NCBI GenBank assembly: GCA_002686955.1
Contig: NYZA01000176.1
Location: 1 to 35,310 of the forward strand
From: Gemmatimonadota bacterium
GTDB taxonomy: Bacteria; GCA-2686955
Length of the DNA stretch: 35,310 nucleotides
Direction of reading: 5' to 3'
In this document: piece after piece, positions 8,763 to 16,436 of the stretch
How positions within the stretch are numbered: the stretch's first letter is position 1
Layout of the letters: each line of letters begins with the position of its first letter
Notes under the pieces: model-generated
What the model saw: the letters and a program-made list of their open reading frames with translations, nothing else
What the model was told of the DNA's origin: nothing
The model's database searches: none
Position numbers and translations under genes: made by a program

Positions 8763-9869
8763 CTACCGCAGCCAACCCCTGTTTCCCGGCCCGCCGTACG
8801 CACCCATGTCCGATCTCACCCCGTTCGGAACCCAGCCTGGCCATCGTGGATGCCGGTCGGAGATACCGTCTTCGATCGAGGGGTCGCCGGCATCGATGCA
8901 GGGGGAGCCGGGGCGCAGTAGATTGGCGAAGCCCGGGAGGGAGATGAAGAGCGGATCGATCTCTATGTTGCCGACGCCGTCCCAGCCCCCTTCGATGTCG
9001 CAATAAGTGATCGTTGGATCGCCGAGATAGTGGTGAGCTCCGGAAACCTCGTTCGGGCTGTTCCCCCAGAAGATGCAGTTGGTAAATTTCGGGTTGGTCG
9101 CTAACGCAAAGATCCAGAGGGCTCCGCCGTCGCCGTGGATGGCTCTGTTGCCGGCGATGGTGCAGTTGGTGATGGCTATTGTCGAAGGATCAACGTCGAA
9201 GATGGCAATTCCGCCGCCGTGGCTGTCGGTGGTCGTATTCGATGCGATCGTGCACCCGGTGATGGTCAGGTCGGATTCGACGGAGCCGACCCCACCGCCG
9301 CCGAAGGTGGCGCGGTTGCCCGTAATTGCACAATTGATGAAGGTCGGGGCGGATTCGAGGCAGCGGACTCCACCTGCATGATCGGCCGCCGTGTTGTCCC
9401 TGATATCGCAGTGGATGAAGGTCGCGCTGGACCGGATGCAACTCACGCCACCGCCGTCGCCGCTGGCAGCGTTGTTGCCCGCGATCGTGCAATCGGTGAA
9501 TGTCGGGTCGGAAAATTCGCAATGGACGCCGCCACTGTAATGCTCCTTTCCACCAGTAACGGTGAACCCACTCACCATCGAAGCCGCCCTTTCGCCACTG
9601 TGGAAGGAGAGTCCCCTACCCCAGCCCTCGCAGTCGATCACAGTGGCTTCCTGCCCCTGCTCCGACTCCAGAACCAGGTTCCGGCCCAGGAAATCAAGGT
9701 TCTTGTTTCCCGCACCCGCATAGGTGCCGGGAGCGACCGATACAGTGTCGCCTTCGCTGGCCGAATCGAGTCCGGCTTGGATCGTCGGCTGGTCTCCCGG
9801 AACACGGATAATCGCCGCATGTACGCTCGCAGCTAACGCGACAGAGAGGATCGACGCTCGGTAATACAT
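8763..9869 (-). CDS. Secreted right-handed beta-helix repeat protein
   Basis: Start at ATG 9869 gives a signal peptide (MYYRASILSVALAASVHAA) and AAAGGG upstream; the open frame extends further but without signal-like sequence. 368 residues. After 'IIRVPGDQPTIQAGLDSA', the usual entry of these proteins, come parallel beta-helix rungs of ~24 residues with 'ITNCTIAGN' / 'FTDCTIAGN' stacks between about 140 and 270. It ends with 'SPCIDAGDPSIEDG' and 'GVRSDMGAYGGPGN', the standard C-terminal block of these exported proteins. Members resemble pectate-lyase folds but no catalytic residues can be assigned; surface or extracellular adhesion or polysaccharide binding is plausible. The related protein at 16437-17516 shares the C-terminal block. 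Confidence 0.88.
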   Translation of the reverse strand: MYYRASILSVALAASVHAAIIRVPGDQPTIQAGLDSASEGDTVSVAPGTYAGAGNKNLDFLGRNLVLESEQGQEATVIDCEGWGRGLSFHSGERAASMVSGFTVTGGKEHYSGGVHCEFSDPTFTDCTIAGNNAASGDGGGVSCIRSSATFIHCDIRDNTAADHAGGVRCLESAPTFINCAITGNRATFGGGGVGSVESDLTITGCTIASNTTTDSHGGGIAIFDVDPSTIAITNCTIAGNRAIHGDGGALWIFALATNPKFTNCIFWGNSPNEVSGAHHYLGDPTITYCDIEGGWDGVGNIEIDPLFISLPGFANLLRPGSPCIDAGDPSIEDGISDRHPRWPGWVPNGVRSDMGAYGGPGNRGWLR

Positions 9870-9904
9870 GACTGCCCTTTCGTGAGAGTGCTTGCCGCAC
9901 TCTG

Positions 9905-9912
9905 ATCGTAAC
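9905..9912 (-). promoter_or_regulatory. Possible -10 element (GTTACGAT)
   Basis: Minus-strand GTTACGAT lies 36 bases before the beta-helix start at 9869 and resembles the GTTACAAT octamers near 8635 and 11318. Confidence 0.3.
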
Positions 9913-10144
9913 GCAATCGGATCGCCTGGCGCGGAGATGTCGCCCCCCCGGCGCACACGTTCAGAAGCACAAGGAATCCAGCTCGTATTCGGCGCGCGGC
10001 GACGGGGCAAGCGTGGCAGAGTCTGACGGAGTGTGAATCCAGTGCGTCCCCCCCTAGAAGGTTCTGCTCGACGCCTCATCGAAATCGGCTCGACTCCGGC
10101 GAGAGCCCTGCTCGGCTTGACCTCGAGTCCCCTTGGAGTAGTTC

Positions 10145-10525
10145 TTGTTGTTCATGGGCACCAACGTCTTGCGCCCAGTGATGGGCTCGATTCTCGCCCC
10201 AGCCGTCGCCGCTCTTCTCGCCGGTTGTGTCTTCGACCCGGCTGAGCAGACCGGTCCCGGCGAGCCTGCGCCCGAGCCGGAGCCCTTCACCATCATCCAA
10301 GACACGATGGAGAACTTCCGGCAGGCACACGAGGAGCAAGATATCGAACTTTATCGCTCCTGCCTGAAGACAGAATACCAGCTCTTTCTCGACCCCGCCG
10401 ACGCCGACGAGGTCGGTCACGACTTCTTCTCGAAGCAGGACGATGTGGCCCAGCTGGAGGCGATCTTCGACTCCCCCGATCTCGTCGATATCCGGTTCCA
10501 GGCCGGGGCGATCATCGGCCTCTAG
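10145..10525 (+). CDS. Lipoprotein, 3' end replaced (truncated)
   Basis: Start is TTG 10145 (GGAG six bases upstream) or ATG 10154. A hydrophobic stretch ends in a lipobox, LLAGC, so Cys would be lipidated after cleavage. The mature part has a Pro/Glu-rich linker and then 'FTIIQDTMENFRQAHEEQDIELYRSCL', read in short pieces as the start of a SnoaL/NTF2-like cone-shaped domain common in Eisenbacteria-type lipoproteins. The frame stops at TAG 10523. Just before it the opposite strand begins to read as IS91 transposase, so the C-terminal ~60-80 residues have probably been lost to that insertion. The protein is probably non-functional or altered. Confidence 0.6.
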   Translation: MLFMGTNVLRPVMGSILAPAVAALLAGCVFDPAEQTGPGEPAPEPEPFTIIQDTMENFRQAHEEQDIELYRSCLKTEYQLFLDPADADEVGHDFFSKQDDVAQLEAIFDSPDLVDIRFQAGAIIGL

Positions 10526-11005
10526 GGCGACGCCAACGTGGACGTTGAACCCGCCCGCGCTGGTGTCGCGTCGAGACGCTCCGGCACCTCCCCACGCAAC
10601 GCGCTCGATCGGCGGAATGTGCTTTCCGGAGCGCGGTCCTTGAGCGATGGTGCCGGCGGCGGAGGCGGAGGCGGCGCCGAGGCGCAAGGGGGTTTCATCC
10701 TCCTGGTCGCCCTCTTCCTCGTCGACGCCCTCCATCGTGAATCCGCGCTCTTTCAGCACCCGTCCCACCCGACGACGGACCCGGCGCGCGATGCGGGTCG
10801 AGTCGTCTTCGTCCGGCGCTGGTGTCGGATGGAAGACCAACTCACCGTCCTCCGCTTCCGCGTAGACGCCGTCCAGAACGAGGGCGTGGAAGTGAACATT
10901 GGGTCGTAGGTCGGACCCAAAACGCTGCACGAAGGTGACGGAGCCACAGTGCGAAAGGCGGATGCCCTGCTTGCGCGCCTGGCGCCGGATACAGGCGTAG
11001 ACGGC
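10510..11005 (-). mobile_element. IS91-family transposase remnant A (central/C-terminal part)
   Basis: Minus-strand reading gives AVYACIRRQARKQG, then CGSVTFVQRFGSDLRPNVHF and HALVLDGVYAEAEDG. This is the heart of IS91 HUH-type rolling-circle transposases, with the HUH motif intact (HFH). Further on 'AASASAAGTIAQGPRSG' and 'GGFNVHVGVALEADDR' match later conserved blocks of the family. The zinc-binding N-terminus and the catalytic tyrosine region are absent. The right edge is exactly the 71-bp repeat shared with remnant B; the left edge truncates a lipoprotein gene. Confidence 0.75.
10935..11005 (+). repeat. 71-bp direct repeat, copy 1
   Basis: Identical over 71 bases to 13401-13471 and in the same orientation. 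It encodes, on the minus strand, AVYACIRRQARKQG through HCGSVT of an IS91 transposase. The bases immediately outside differ on both sides (11006 G versus 13472 C; 10934 G versus 13400 A). Confidence 0.95.
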
Positions 11006-11358
11006 GCGTTGGCGCCCGCAACGACTGCGATTCGCCCGTCGAGGGGCATGCCGTGCTTTGCCATAGGCTCTCAGCTTCTCGGGCAACTCTAGCCCCTCCA
11101 CGAGCCTCAGGGAACGGACCCAAACTGCACCTTTCGCAGCTGACGACCTACGATGCTTCCCCCCACACCGCAGCCGGGATCCAGATCGCCCGGACGGTCC
11201 CACCGGACCTCGAGGATCACGTCACAGCTCGACGGATCGGAACCGTCCGACAACGTTCCGGCGCCGATGACGGCGACGGACCTTCCCCAGATTCTGCACG
11301 CCCCCCAGAGTGGCGTTACAATCCTGGGCAACGAGATTCCGAAGAAACGGCCGGGAAC
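11006..11358. other. Leader region of the glycosidase gene
   Basis: No gene recognised in ~350 bases between the IS91 remnant and the start region of the glycosidase gene. IS91 similarity stops at 11005. Contains the promoter-like GTTACAAT at 11315-11322. Confidence 0.5.
11315..11322 (+). promoter_or_regulatory. Possible -10 element (GTTACAAT)
   Basis: Octamer identical to the one on the minus strand at 8632-8639; it lies 78 bases before the start codon at 11400. No clear -35 box. Confidence 0.3.
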
Positions 11359-11402
11359 CCCAAGAGGAGAGTGTGCGATGCCCAAGAGGAGAGTGTGCGA
11401 TG
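11359..11402 (+). repeat. Tandem duplication of a ribosome-binding site plus start codon (2 x 22 bp)
   Basis: Two perfect, adjacent 22-base copies (11359-11380 and 11381-11402), each containing AAGAGGAG followed by ATG. The first ATG (11378) opens a nine-codon ORF, MPKRRVCDE, whose TAG overlaps the region just after the second ATG (11400). The second ATG opens the glycosidase with its signal peptide. Confidence 0.9.
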
Positions 11403-13241
11403 AGTAGATCGTTCCCCCCCCGTGGTTCCGGCCTCGGCAAGCTGTGGCTGCTTCCACCCCTTCTCGCCGTCGTCTCGGCAGAACCCGCATTTTCCGCGGC
11501 CCCCCTCGATCGCACCGCCCAAGCACGTGACGCCCAACCGCAGGTGCTCGAAGCGGGTGTTCAACCGGACATGGCCGCCTTGGAGCCGATCGGTGCAGTG
11601 AGCATCGTGCACCCCGTGGGTCCACCCCCCAACGCCAAATCCCCCTTGGGAATTCACGTGGACTGGATCAACGACTGGTCCGGCGAATGGCCCTTCGTGG
11701 ATGCATTCAAAACGTCGCGACCGTGGATCCCCCAGTGCACCGACCCGCCTCCCACCTGCGACACTTTCTATTGGGACACGGGCGAAGCCGACCTCATCGA
11801 CGTGGACGCCAACGGGTGGGTTCGATCACTCCCCACGGACGGAGACGGCGTCGTTTTTCGATCAGTGGGAACAATTCTCTTCACGGCTCTGGACGGGCAC
11901 TATCCCGCGGGGGAGTACGTCGTCCTATACGACGGGGAGGGGACGATCCTCTACCATGACGGCTTTCTGAATGCGGACGCATCATCCCCTGGGCGAGACG
12001 TTTTGAACGTGGACCCCGAGGCGGGCAACGTCTACATGGAGATCGTCGAGACCGATCCCAACGAAACCGGGAACTACATACGCAATATTCGATTCATCAT
12101 GCCGGGCCTCGAGTTGGTGCACGAAACGCAGCAGTTTCATCCCGATTATCTGGCGTTTTTCAGCCGCTTCAGCATGATTCGATTCTCCGACTGGATGCAG
12201 GTTCAGGAGACGCAGCTTTCCGACTGGGAGGATCGGGCGCGCCCCGAGCACGCGCGCTACTCCGAACTCATCGGTGCTCCTCTCGAGGTCATGATTGATC
12301 TGTGCAATGAGCTCCATGCGGATCCATGGTTCACCCTTCCCCACATGGCCACCGACGATTTCGTCCGAAACTTCGCCGAGCTCACGCTCGCGCGGCTGGA
12401 TCCGGGGCTCTCCGTGTACGTCGAGTACTCCAACGAGGTGTGGAACCCAGTATTCATGCAGGGCGATTGGGTGGAGGATCGCGGGATGGAGAAGTGGCCA
12501 CAAGCCAGTCCTTACACCGCACGCCTCAATTGGTACGGAATGCGCACCGCCGAAGTATGCGACATCTTCGACGAGGTCTGGGGGGACGAGGGAGACCGTG
12601 TCGTGTGCGTAATGGCCGGACAGTCTGGATTCCCGTGGACCCTCGAGCAGGCGCTCGACTGCCCGCTCTGGGACGACGGCCCTTGCTACCCGAACCGCGT
12701 GGACGCCGTCGCCATCTCTTCCTACCTCGGCTACTACATTTCGACTCTGGAGCATGAGGAGGAAGTGGAGACGTGGACTTCCGATCCCGATGGCGGCCTG
12801 GAGAAGCTCTTCACGGAGCTCGAGTTCGGGGGGGTGCTCTCCGGAGGACCTCCAGGGGGTGCTCTCGCAAATGCGCGTGAGCTCATGTCAGTGTGCCTTC
12901 CCGAGGCAAGCTCCCGCGGCCTGCCACTGGTTGCCTACGAGGGAGGCCAGGGGTTGGTCGGGGAGCGCGGGCCAGAGACCCATCCGCTGGTCACAGAGCT
13001 ATTCAACCAGGCCAACCGCGATCCCCGGATGGGCCATCTGTACGACCTATTCCTCGAGGACTGGCGAGCATTGGGCGGTCTCCGATTCAACCACTACACG
13101 AGCTGTCGCAAGCATTCAGTCTGGGGAAGCTACGGGGCGCTCGAGTTTCTCGACGAGGGCAGCGGCCCGAAGTACGACGCTCTCCTCGAGTTCATCGATG
13201 AGAACCCCTGCTGGTGGCAGAACTGTCCCCAGCTGCCCTGA
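11400..13241 (+). CDS. Secreted clan GH-A-like glycoside hydrolase
   Basis: 613 residues from ATG 11400; the open frame begins at 11310 but only this start places a signal peptide (LWLLPPLLAVVSAEPAFSAA) at the N-terminus. The first ~200 residues form a beta-rich domain (SPLGIHVDWINDWSGEWPFV onward). The rest reads as a TIM barrel: 'YVEYSNEVWNP' carries the clan GH-A acid/base Glu346 after Asn345, and 'LVAYEGGQG' carries the candidate nucleophile Glu514. Proteins of this kind are often annotated only as cellulose-binding or hypothetical. The substrate is probably a beta-linked polysaccharide (inference). The gene is the only one in the 2.4-kb segment bracketed by the split IS91 transposase, so it looks like cargo. 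Several Cys residues and export suggest an extracytoplasmic enzyme. Confidence 0.75.
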   Translation: MSRSFPPRGSGLGKLWLLPPLLAVVSAEPAFSAAPLDRTAQARDAQPQVLEAGVQPDMAALEPIGAVSIVHPVGPPPNAKSPLGIHVDWINDWSGEWPFVDAFKTSRPWIPQCTDPPPTCDTFYWDTGEADLIDVDANGWVRSLPTDGDGVVFRSVGTILFTALDGHYPAGEYVVLYDGEGTILYHDGFLNADASSPGRDVLNVDPEAGNVYMEIVETDPNETGNYIRNIRFIMPGLELVHETQQFHPDYLAFFSRFSMIRFSDWMQVQETQLSDWEDRARPEHARYSELIGAPLEVMIDLCNELHADPWFTLPHMATDDFVRNFAELTLARLDPGLSVYVEYSNEVWNPVFMQGDWVEDRGMEKWPQASPYTARLNWYGMRTAEVCDIFDEVWGDEGDRVVCVMAGQSGFPWTLEQALDCPLWDDGPCYPNRVDAVAISSYLGYYISTLEHEEEVETWTSDPDGGLEKLFTELEFGGVLSGGPPGGALANARELMSVCLPEASSRGLPLVAYEGGQGLVGERGPETHPLVTELFNQANRDPRMGHLYDLFLEDWRALGGLRFNHYTSCRKHSVWGSYGALEFLDEGSGPKYDALLEFIDENPCWWQNCPQLP

Positions 13242-13400
13242 CAACTAGAGACGAGGTTTCGAGCCTGACGAGTCGGTCCGTGTTGGCGGTGAGCTACCCG
13301 GGGCTTTTCGCCCTCGCACTCGGCCCGGCAGCCCCGTCGGCTGCCGGAGTGCTGTTTCGGGATCAGACGATATTTCTGCGCTTTTCGGTGATCGGTGACA

Positions 13401-13471
13401 GTGACGGAGCCACAGTGCGAAAGGCGGATGCCCTGCTTGCGCGCCTGGCGCCGGATACAGGCGTAGACGGC
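13401..13471 (+). repeat. 71-bp direct repeat, copy 2
   Basis: Identical to 10935-11005 over 71 bases, same orientation; forms the left edge of IS91 remnant B. Confidence 0.95.
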
Positions 13472-13560
13472 CCGCAGGAACTCGCGCAGGACGAGTCGGC
13501 GCAGATCCGACTTGAATGCGACCAGCGCCCGGAGGTCGAAGGGGAAGATCCCTCTCGACC
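13401..13560 (-). mobile_element. IS91-family transposase remnant B (part upstream of remnant A)
   Basis: Minus-strand reading gives IFPFDLRALVAFKSDLRRLV, LREFLRAVYACIRRQARKQG and then HCGSVT, where similarity stops exactly at the end of the 71-bp repeat. This is the part of IS91 transposase that directly precedes remnant A. The family's zinc-finger N-terminus is missing, with similarity lost above ~13560. Joining B to A across the shared 71 bp keeps one reading frame. Confidence 0.75.
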
Positions 13561-13593
13561 ACGTACAGGCGCTCTTCGAGCGCGCCGGAGCGC

Positions 13594-13818
13594 GTTCGGA
13601 TCACGCGTCGTCATCATCCGCTCGTCGGTGAGGAGTTGGTAGTCCTGCGGAGCTGCAAAGGGCATTTGGTCGTTCGATTGCCCGACGGCTCGCCGATGAT
13701 GATCCGGCGGGACTGGACCAACGCAGATGGAGAATCAGCCCGCCCTCTGCCGACCCGGGACGCGCTGCTCACGGCAGCCGTGCTGCTGGAACTCGCTGAG
13801 TTACTCGACGCGCCGTGA
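13594..13818 (+). pseudogene. DUF5372-like small transposon-associated protein, 5'-truncated
   Basis: The frame reads '[18 protein letters not shown]', then '[20 protein letters not shown]' and ends '[17 protein letters not shown]'. This matches the short DUF5372 / Y4bD-type proteins, usually found beside recombinase genes of transposons. The sequence before ~13594 belongs to the neighbouring IS91 fragment, so the natural start is lost unless one of the few upstream codons is used. Function of the family is unknown. Confidence 0.45.
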
Positions 13819-14810
13819 GCTCGCTCGTGAGCCAGTGGCCCAGGACGCGGCAAAGAGGCGACGTCCGTCGGGCTCGGTGAGATGAGCTCACCGCCGAGGC
13901 CTTGGTGGTGCCGTTCCCCATGATAATGCTCGGCGTATGTTCCGATCGCGCGTCGCAGGTGGTCCTCTCCCAGAGGGACGATGCGATCGATGCACTCAGA
14001 TTTTGCCGAAAGAACGAAGCGCTCGGCAAAAGCGTTCAGATCGGGACTCATCGCCGGCAGCCGCACCGCGGACACGCCGCTGTCCTTCAGGAACCGGCGG
14101 TACCCCGCCGTGTAGAGTGGATCCCGGTCCAGGATGATGTACCGCATGCTCAGCAGGAATCCCTCCTCGCAGTCGGTGAGGTTCCTGGCGATCTGTTGCA
14201 TCCATGAACCGCACGGGTTGCACGTGATGCCTGCGATCTCTACTCTGCGCGTCCTGATGTCCATCACGAAGAACACGGAATAGCGGACGAGGCCAAGGAG
14301 CTTGAGCACCTCCACGGTGCAGAAGTCGGCGGCGGAGATCTCGCCGAGGTGGGCCTTGATGAACGGCTTCCACGAGGGCTGCCTTTTCCGCTCTGGTGCG
14401 GGTTCCATGCCGTGGTCGAGGAGGATCCGCTTGATTGTGTTCCTGCCGATCTCGTGCCCAAGGTGGCGAAGAGCGTCGCGGAGCCTCGTGTAGCCCCAGC
14501 TCGGATTCTCGTTGGCCACCCTGCGGACCAGCTCGGCGATGTCCGTCCTCGTGCGTGGGCGGCCCGGGCCTCGCTTCCGCGACCCGTCGTACTTCTTGGC
14601 GACGAGCCGCCGGTACCAGCGGAGGATCGTGTCGGGCGTCACGATGCCGGCGACCTTCCCGAGGACCTTGCGGCCCAGGACCTTGGCCCTCACGGCGAGG
14701 CGGCGCCGCTGGTCATCGGTGAGGCGAAGCCGGCGTCCGTTGAGTTGCTGGCGGAGCACGCGGTTCTCCTCCATCAAGTAGTCGATGACGCGCTGCTGAT
14801 GGCGGTTCAC
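13614..14810 (-). CDS. DD35E integrase-core transposase (IS3/IS481-like), altered C-terminus
   Basis: Start taken at GTG 14810 ([20 protein letters not shown]); family members usually have ~25 more N-terminal residues, and the frame here is open to 14975 without resembling them. A helix-turn-helix region ([20 protein letters not shown], ~58-76) precedes an rve/DDE domain with Asp162 (ADFCTVEV), Asp228 ([11 protein letters not shown]) and Glu263 (LNAFAERFV), i.e. a DD(35)E spacing, so the catalytic core is intact. It acts on transposon ends. After '[10 protein letters not shown]' (~residue 310, near 13880) the usual C-terminus is gone and the frame runs through the antisense of the DUF5372 fragment to a stop at 13614. 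Terminal inverted repeats were not found. Probably defective. Confidence 0.75.
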   Translation of the reverse strand: MNRHQQRVIDYLMEENRVLRQQLNGRRLRLTDDQRRRLAVRAKVLGRKVLGKVAGIVTPDTILRWYRRLVAKKYDGSRKRGPGRPRTRTDIAELVRRVANENPSWGYTRLRDALRHLGHEIGRNTIKRILLDHGMEPAPERKRQPSWKPFIKAHLGEISAADFCTVEVLKLLGLVRYSVFFVMDIRTRRVEIAGITCNPCGSWMQQIARNLTDCEEGFLLSMRYIILDRDPLYTAGYRRFLKDSGVSAVRLPAMSPDLNAFAERFVLSAKSECIDRIVPLGEDHLRRAIGTYAEHYHGERHHQGLGGELISPSPTDVASLPRPGPLAHERAHGASSNSASSSSTAAVSSASRVGRGRADSPSALVQSRRIIIGEPSGNRTTKCPLQLRRTTNSSPTSG

Positions 14811-14975
14811 TCTAGTCGTCGGCCTATCGTTTCTACGGTAACCCTCCCGACGGTGGCCCTTCCGTTGGCTTCCGGGTAGCTTGTTCGGCGCCACAGGAGT
14901 GGTCTCCACATAGGTTGAGGTTACCCCACGGATATTGGGCTTCATCGCTGGGAGCCGACTTACCCCGCAACGCAC

Positions 14976-15296
14976 GCCTTACGGCGCTTCGTTTTCGTTC
15001 GGCACGGTCTTGCACCTATGGCTTCCATCGGCCCCACCCTCGCGGATGCGGCAGACGAGCGTCCGAGCACGCTTGTAACTGATTCCACCTCGAACCGGTG
15101 GGAAGTGGCGAAGACATGCGAACACGCCGCTGTAGCAGAAATCCGGTAAGAAATCCTGAATGGCCCAAATGCCGGCCTTCGCCGCACTGTCCCCGTTGAG
15201 ACGGTTGCTCTGAGCAGGCACCTAATCTGACTGCGTTCACCGGCGCTGTGAGAAATCCGAAATAGTGCATACTGCTCCTGCGATCCGAATGAAGCG
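14976..15296. other. Intergenic region, nothing recognised
   Basis: About 320 bases between the transposase and a beta-helix gene; overlapping short ORFs have no recognisable motifs and no obvious inverted repeats were seen. Confidence 0.5.
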
Positions 15297-16373
15297 CTAC
15301 TTCAAGAGCAAGGCCACTCTCGTCTGACTCACACCATCCACCTCGAGCCGGATCACATAGGCCCCCGAGGCGACGACTCCGCCGACGTCGTTCTTCCCGT
15401 CCCAGCGAACCCCATGCGAGCCAGACTCACGCACGCCCTCTTCCAGGGTCCGCACTTGAGCACCAGCAAAATCGTAGATCGCCAGACGAATCCGTGCCGG
15501 CTGCGAAAGCTCTAAAGCAATCATCGCGGATGGGTTGAAAGGGTTGGGGCAAACAGCCCCGAGTTTGTGCACAGCCGGCCTCATGAGCGGTGCCGCACCA
15601 GAAATGCTCACCTCCGTGTACTCATCCGCTCCCATATCGTAGCCATGACCCCAGGGCCTTGGATCCCCCTCAAAATCTGTCGCCGGAACACCTTCTGAAC
15701 TCCCTGTGTCGATACATGGAGAACCTCCGGTCAAGTGAAAGTCCGATCTGGCAGGGTTACGGAAGAGAGGGTCTGCGGAAATATTGCCGATGCCCGGGTA
15801 GCCTCCTTTGATGTCACTGTAGTTGACCGATGGCAGGAGGCCTGGGGCGAACACCTCGTCTGGCTCGTCTCCCCACAGAATACAGTTCATCAGGGTTGGC
15901 GACGACGACCCTGAACAGCGCAATCCGCCTCCCTCTGCAACGGAGCTGTTTGTGCTCAGAGAGCAGTTGATAAGTGTCGGAGATGATGCCATAACACAGC
16001 TCATACCACCGCCACCAGCGAAACCAGCCTGATTGCCCGCCACGATGCAATTCGTGAGCGCAGGAGACGAGCGCATGCAGTAGAGACCGGCTCCCTCTCC
16101 GGACTGCCATTCGATAGCCGTATTGTCAGATACGTTGCAGGCCGTCAGGACTGGCGACGAGTCGGAGTAGCAATACATGCCTCCACCGGTCTGGGCGTCG
16201 TTATCCAGAATCTGGCAGCGGAGGAGTGTCGGTGAAGAAGAGAATGAACAGTAAATCCCTCCGCCTTCGGTGGCGGAGTTGTCATTAATCCTGCAGTCCA
16301 CCAGCATCGGTGATGATTGAAGGGATGTTCCCCCGTTTTCGTAGACACTTTTCTTATGCTGCATTTGTTCCAA
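15297..16373 (-). CDS. Right-handed beta-helix protein with FlgD-like C-terminal tail, 5'-truncated
   Basis: About 358 residues. Beta-helix rungs with 'SSPTLINCSLSTNSS', 'SSPALTNCIVAGNQA' and similar repeats fill residues ~20-190. 'GSPCIDTGSSEGV' and a 'GHGYDMGADEY' block follow. The last ~85 residues are an FlgD/T9SS-like Ig module: 'NPFNPSAMIALELSQPARI', 'AIYDFAGAQVRTLEEGV', 'WDGKNDVGGVVASGAYVIRL', typical for surface proteins of FCB-group bacteria. The N-terminus lacks a signal peptide and helix entry motif; similarity begins near 16345 (SVYENGGTSLQSS), so the 5' part has been cut off. The sequence is a little poorer in GC than its neighbours by eye. Expression is doubtful. Confidence 0.75.
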   Translation of the reverse strand: MEQMQHKKSVYENGGTSLQSSPMLVDCRINDNSATEGGGIYCSFSSSPTLLRCQILDNDAQTGGGMYCYSDSSPVLTACNVSDNTAIEWQSGEGAGLYCMRSSPALTNCIVAGNQAGFAGGGGMSCVMASSPTLINCSLSTNSSVAEGGGLRCSGSSSPTLMNCILWGDEPDEVFAPGLLPSVNYSDIKGGYPGIGNISADPLFRNPARSDFHLTGGSPCIDTGSSEGVPATDFEGDPRPWGHGYDMGADEYTEVSISGAAPLMRPAVHKLGAVCPNPFNPSAMIALELSQPARIRLAIYDFAGAQVRTLEEGVRESGSHGVRWDGKNDVGGVVASGAYVIRLEVDGVSQTRVALLLK

Positions 16374-16436
16374 GTGGAGGCGGACTACGTGTTGCGTACG
16401 GAGCCGTTGAGGGAGCTCGAACGATCGAGAATTGTG

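Noticed and set aside
7891-9006. 371-codon plus-strand ORF across the hydrolase and its upstream region
   Set aside because: Crosses two genuine minus-strand features and has no motif.
11107-11625. Minus-strand ORF upstream of the glycosidase with a protein-like end (SSCDVILEVRWDRPGDL)
   Set aside because: Looks mildly protein-like but matches no family I know and overlaps the real signal peptide region; not enough to call a gene.
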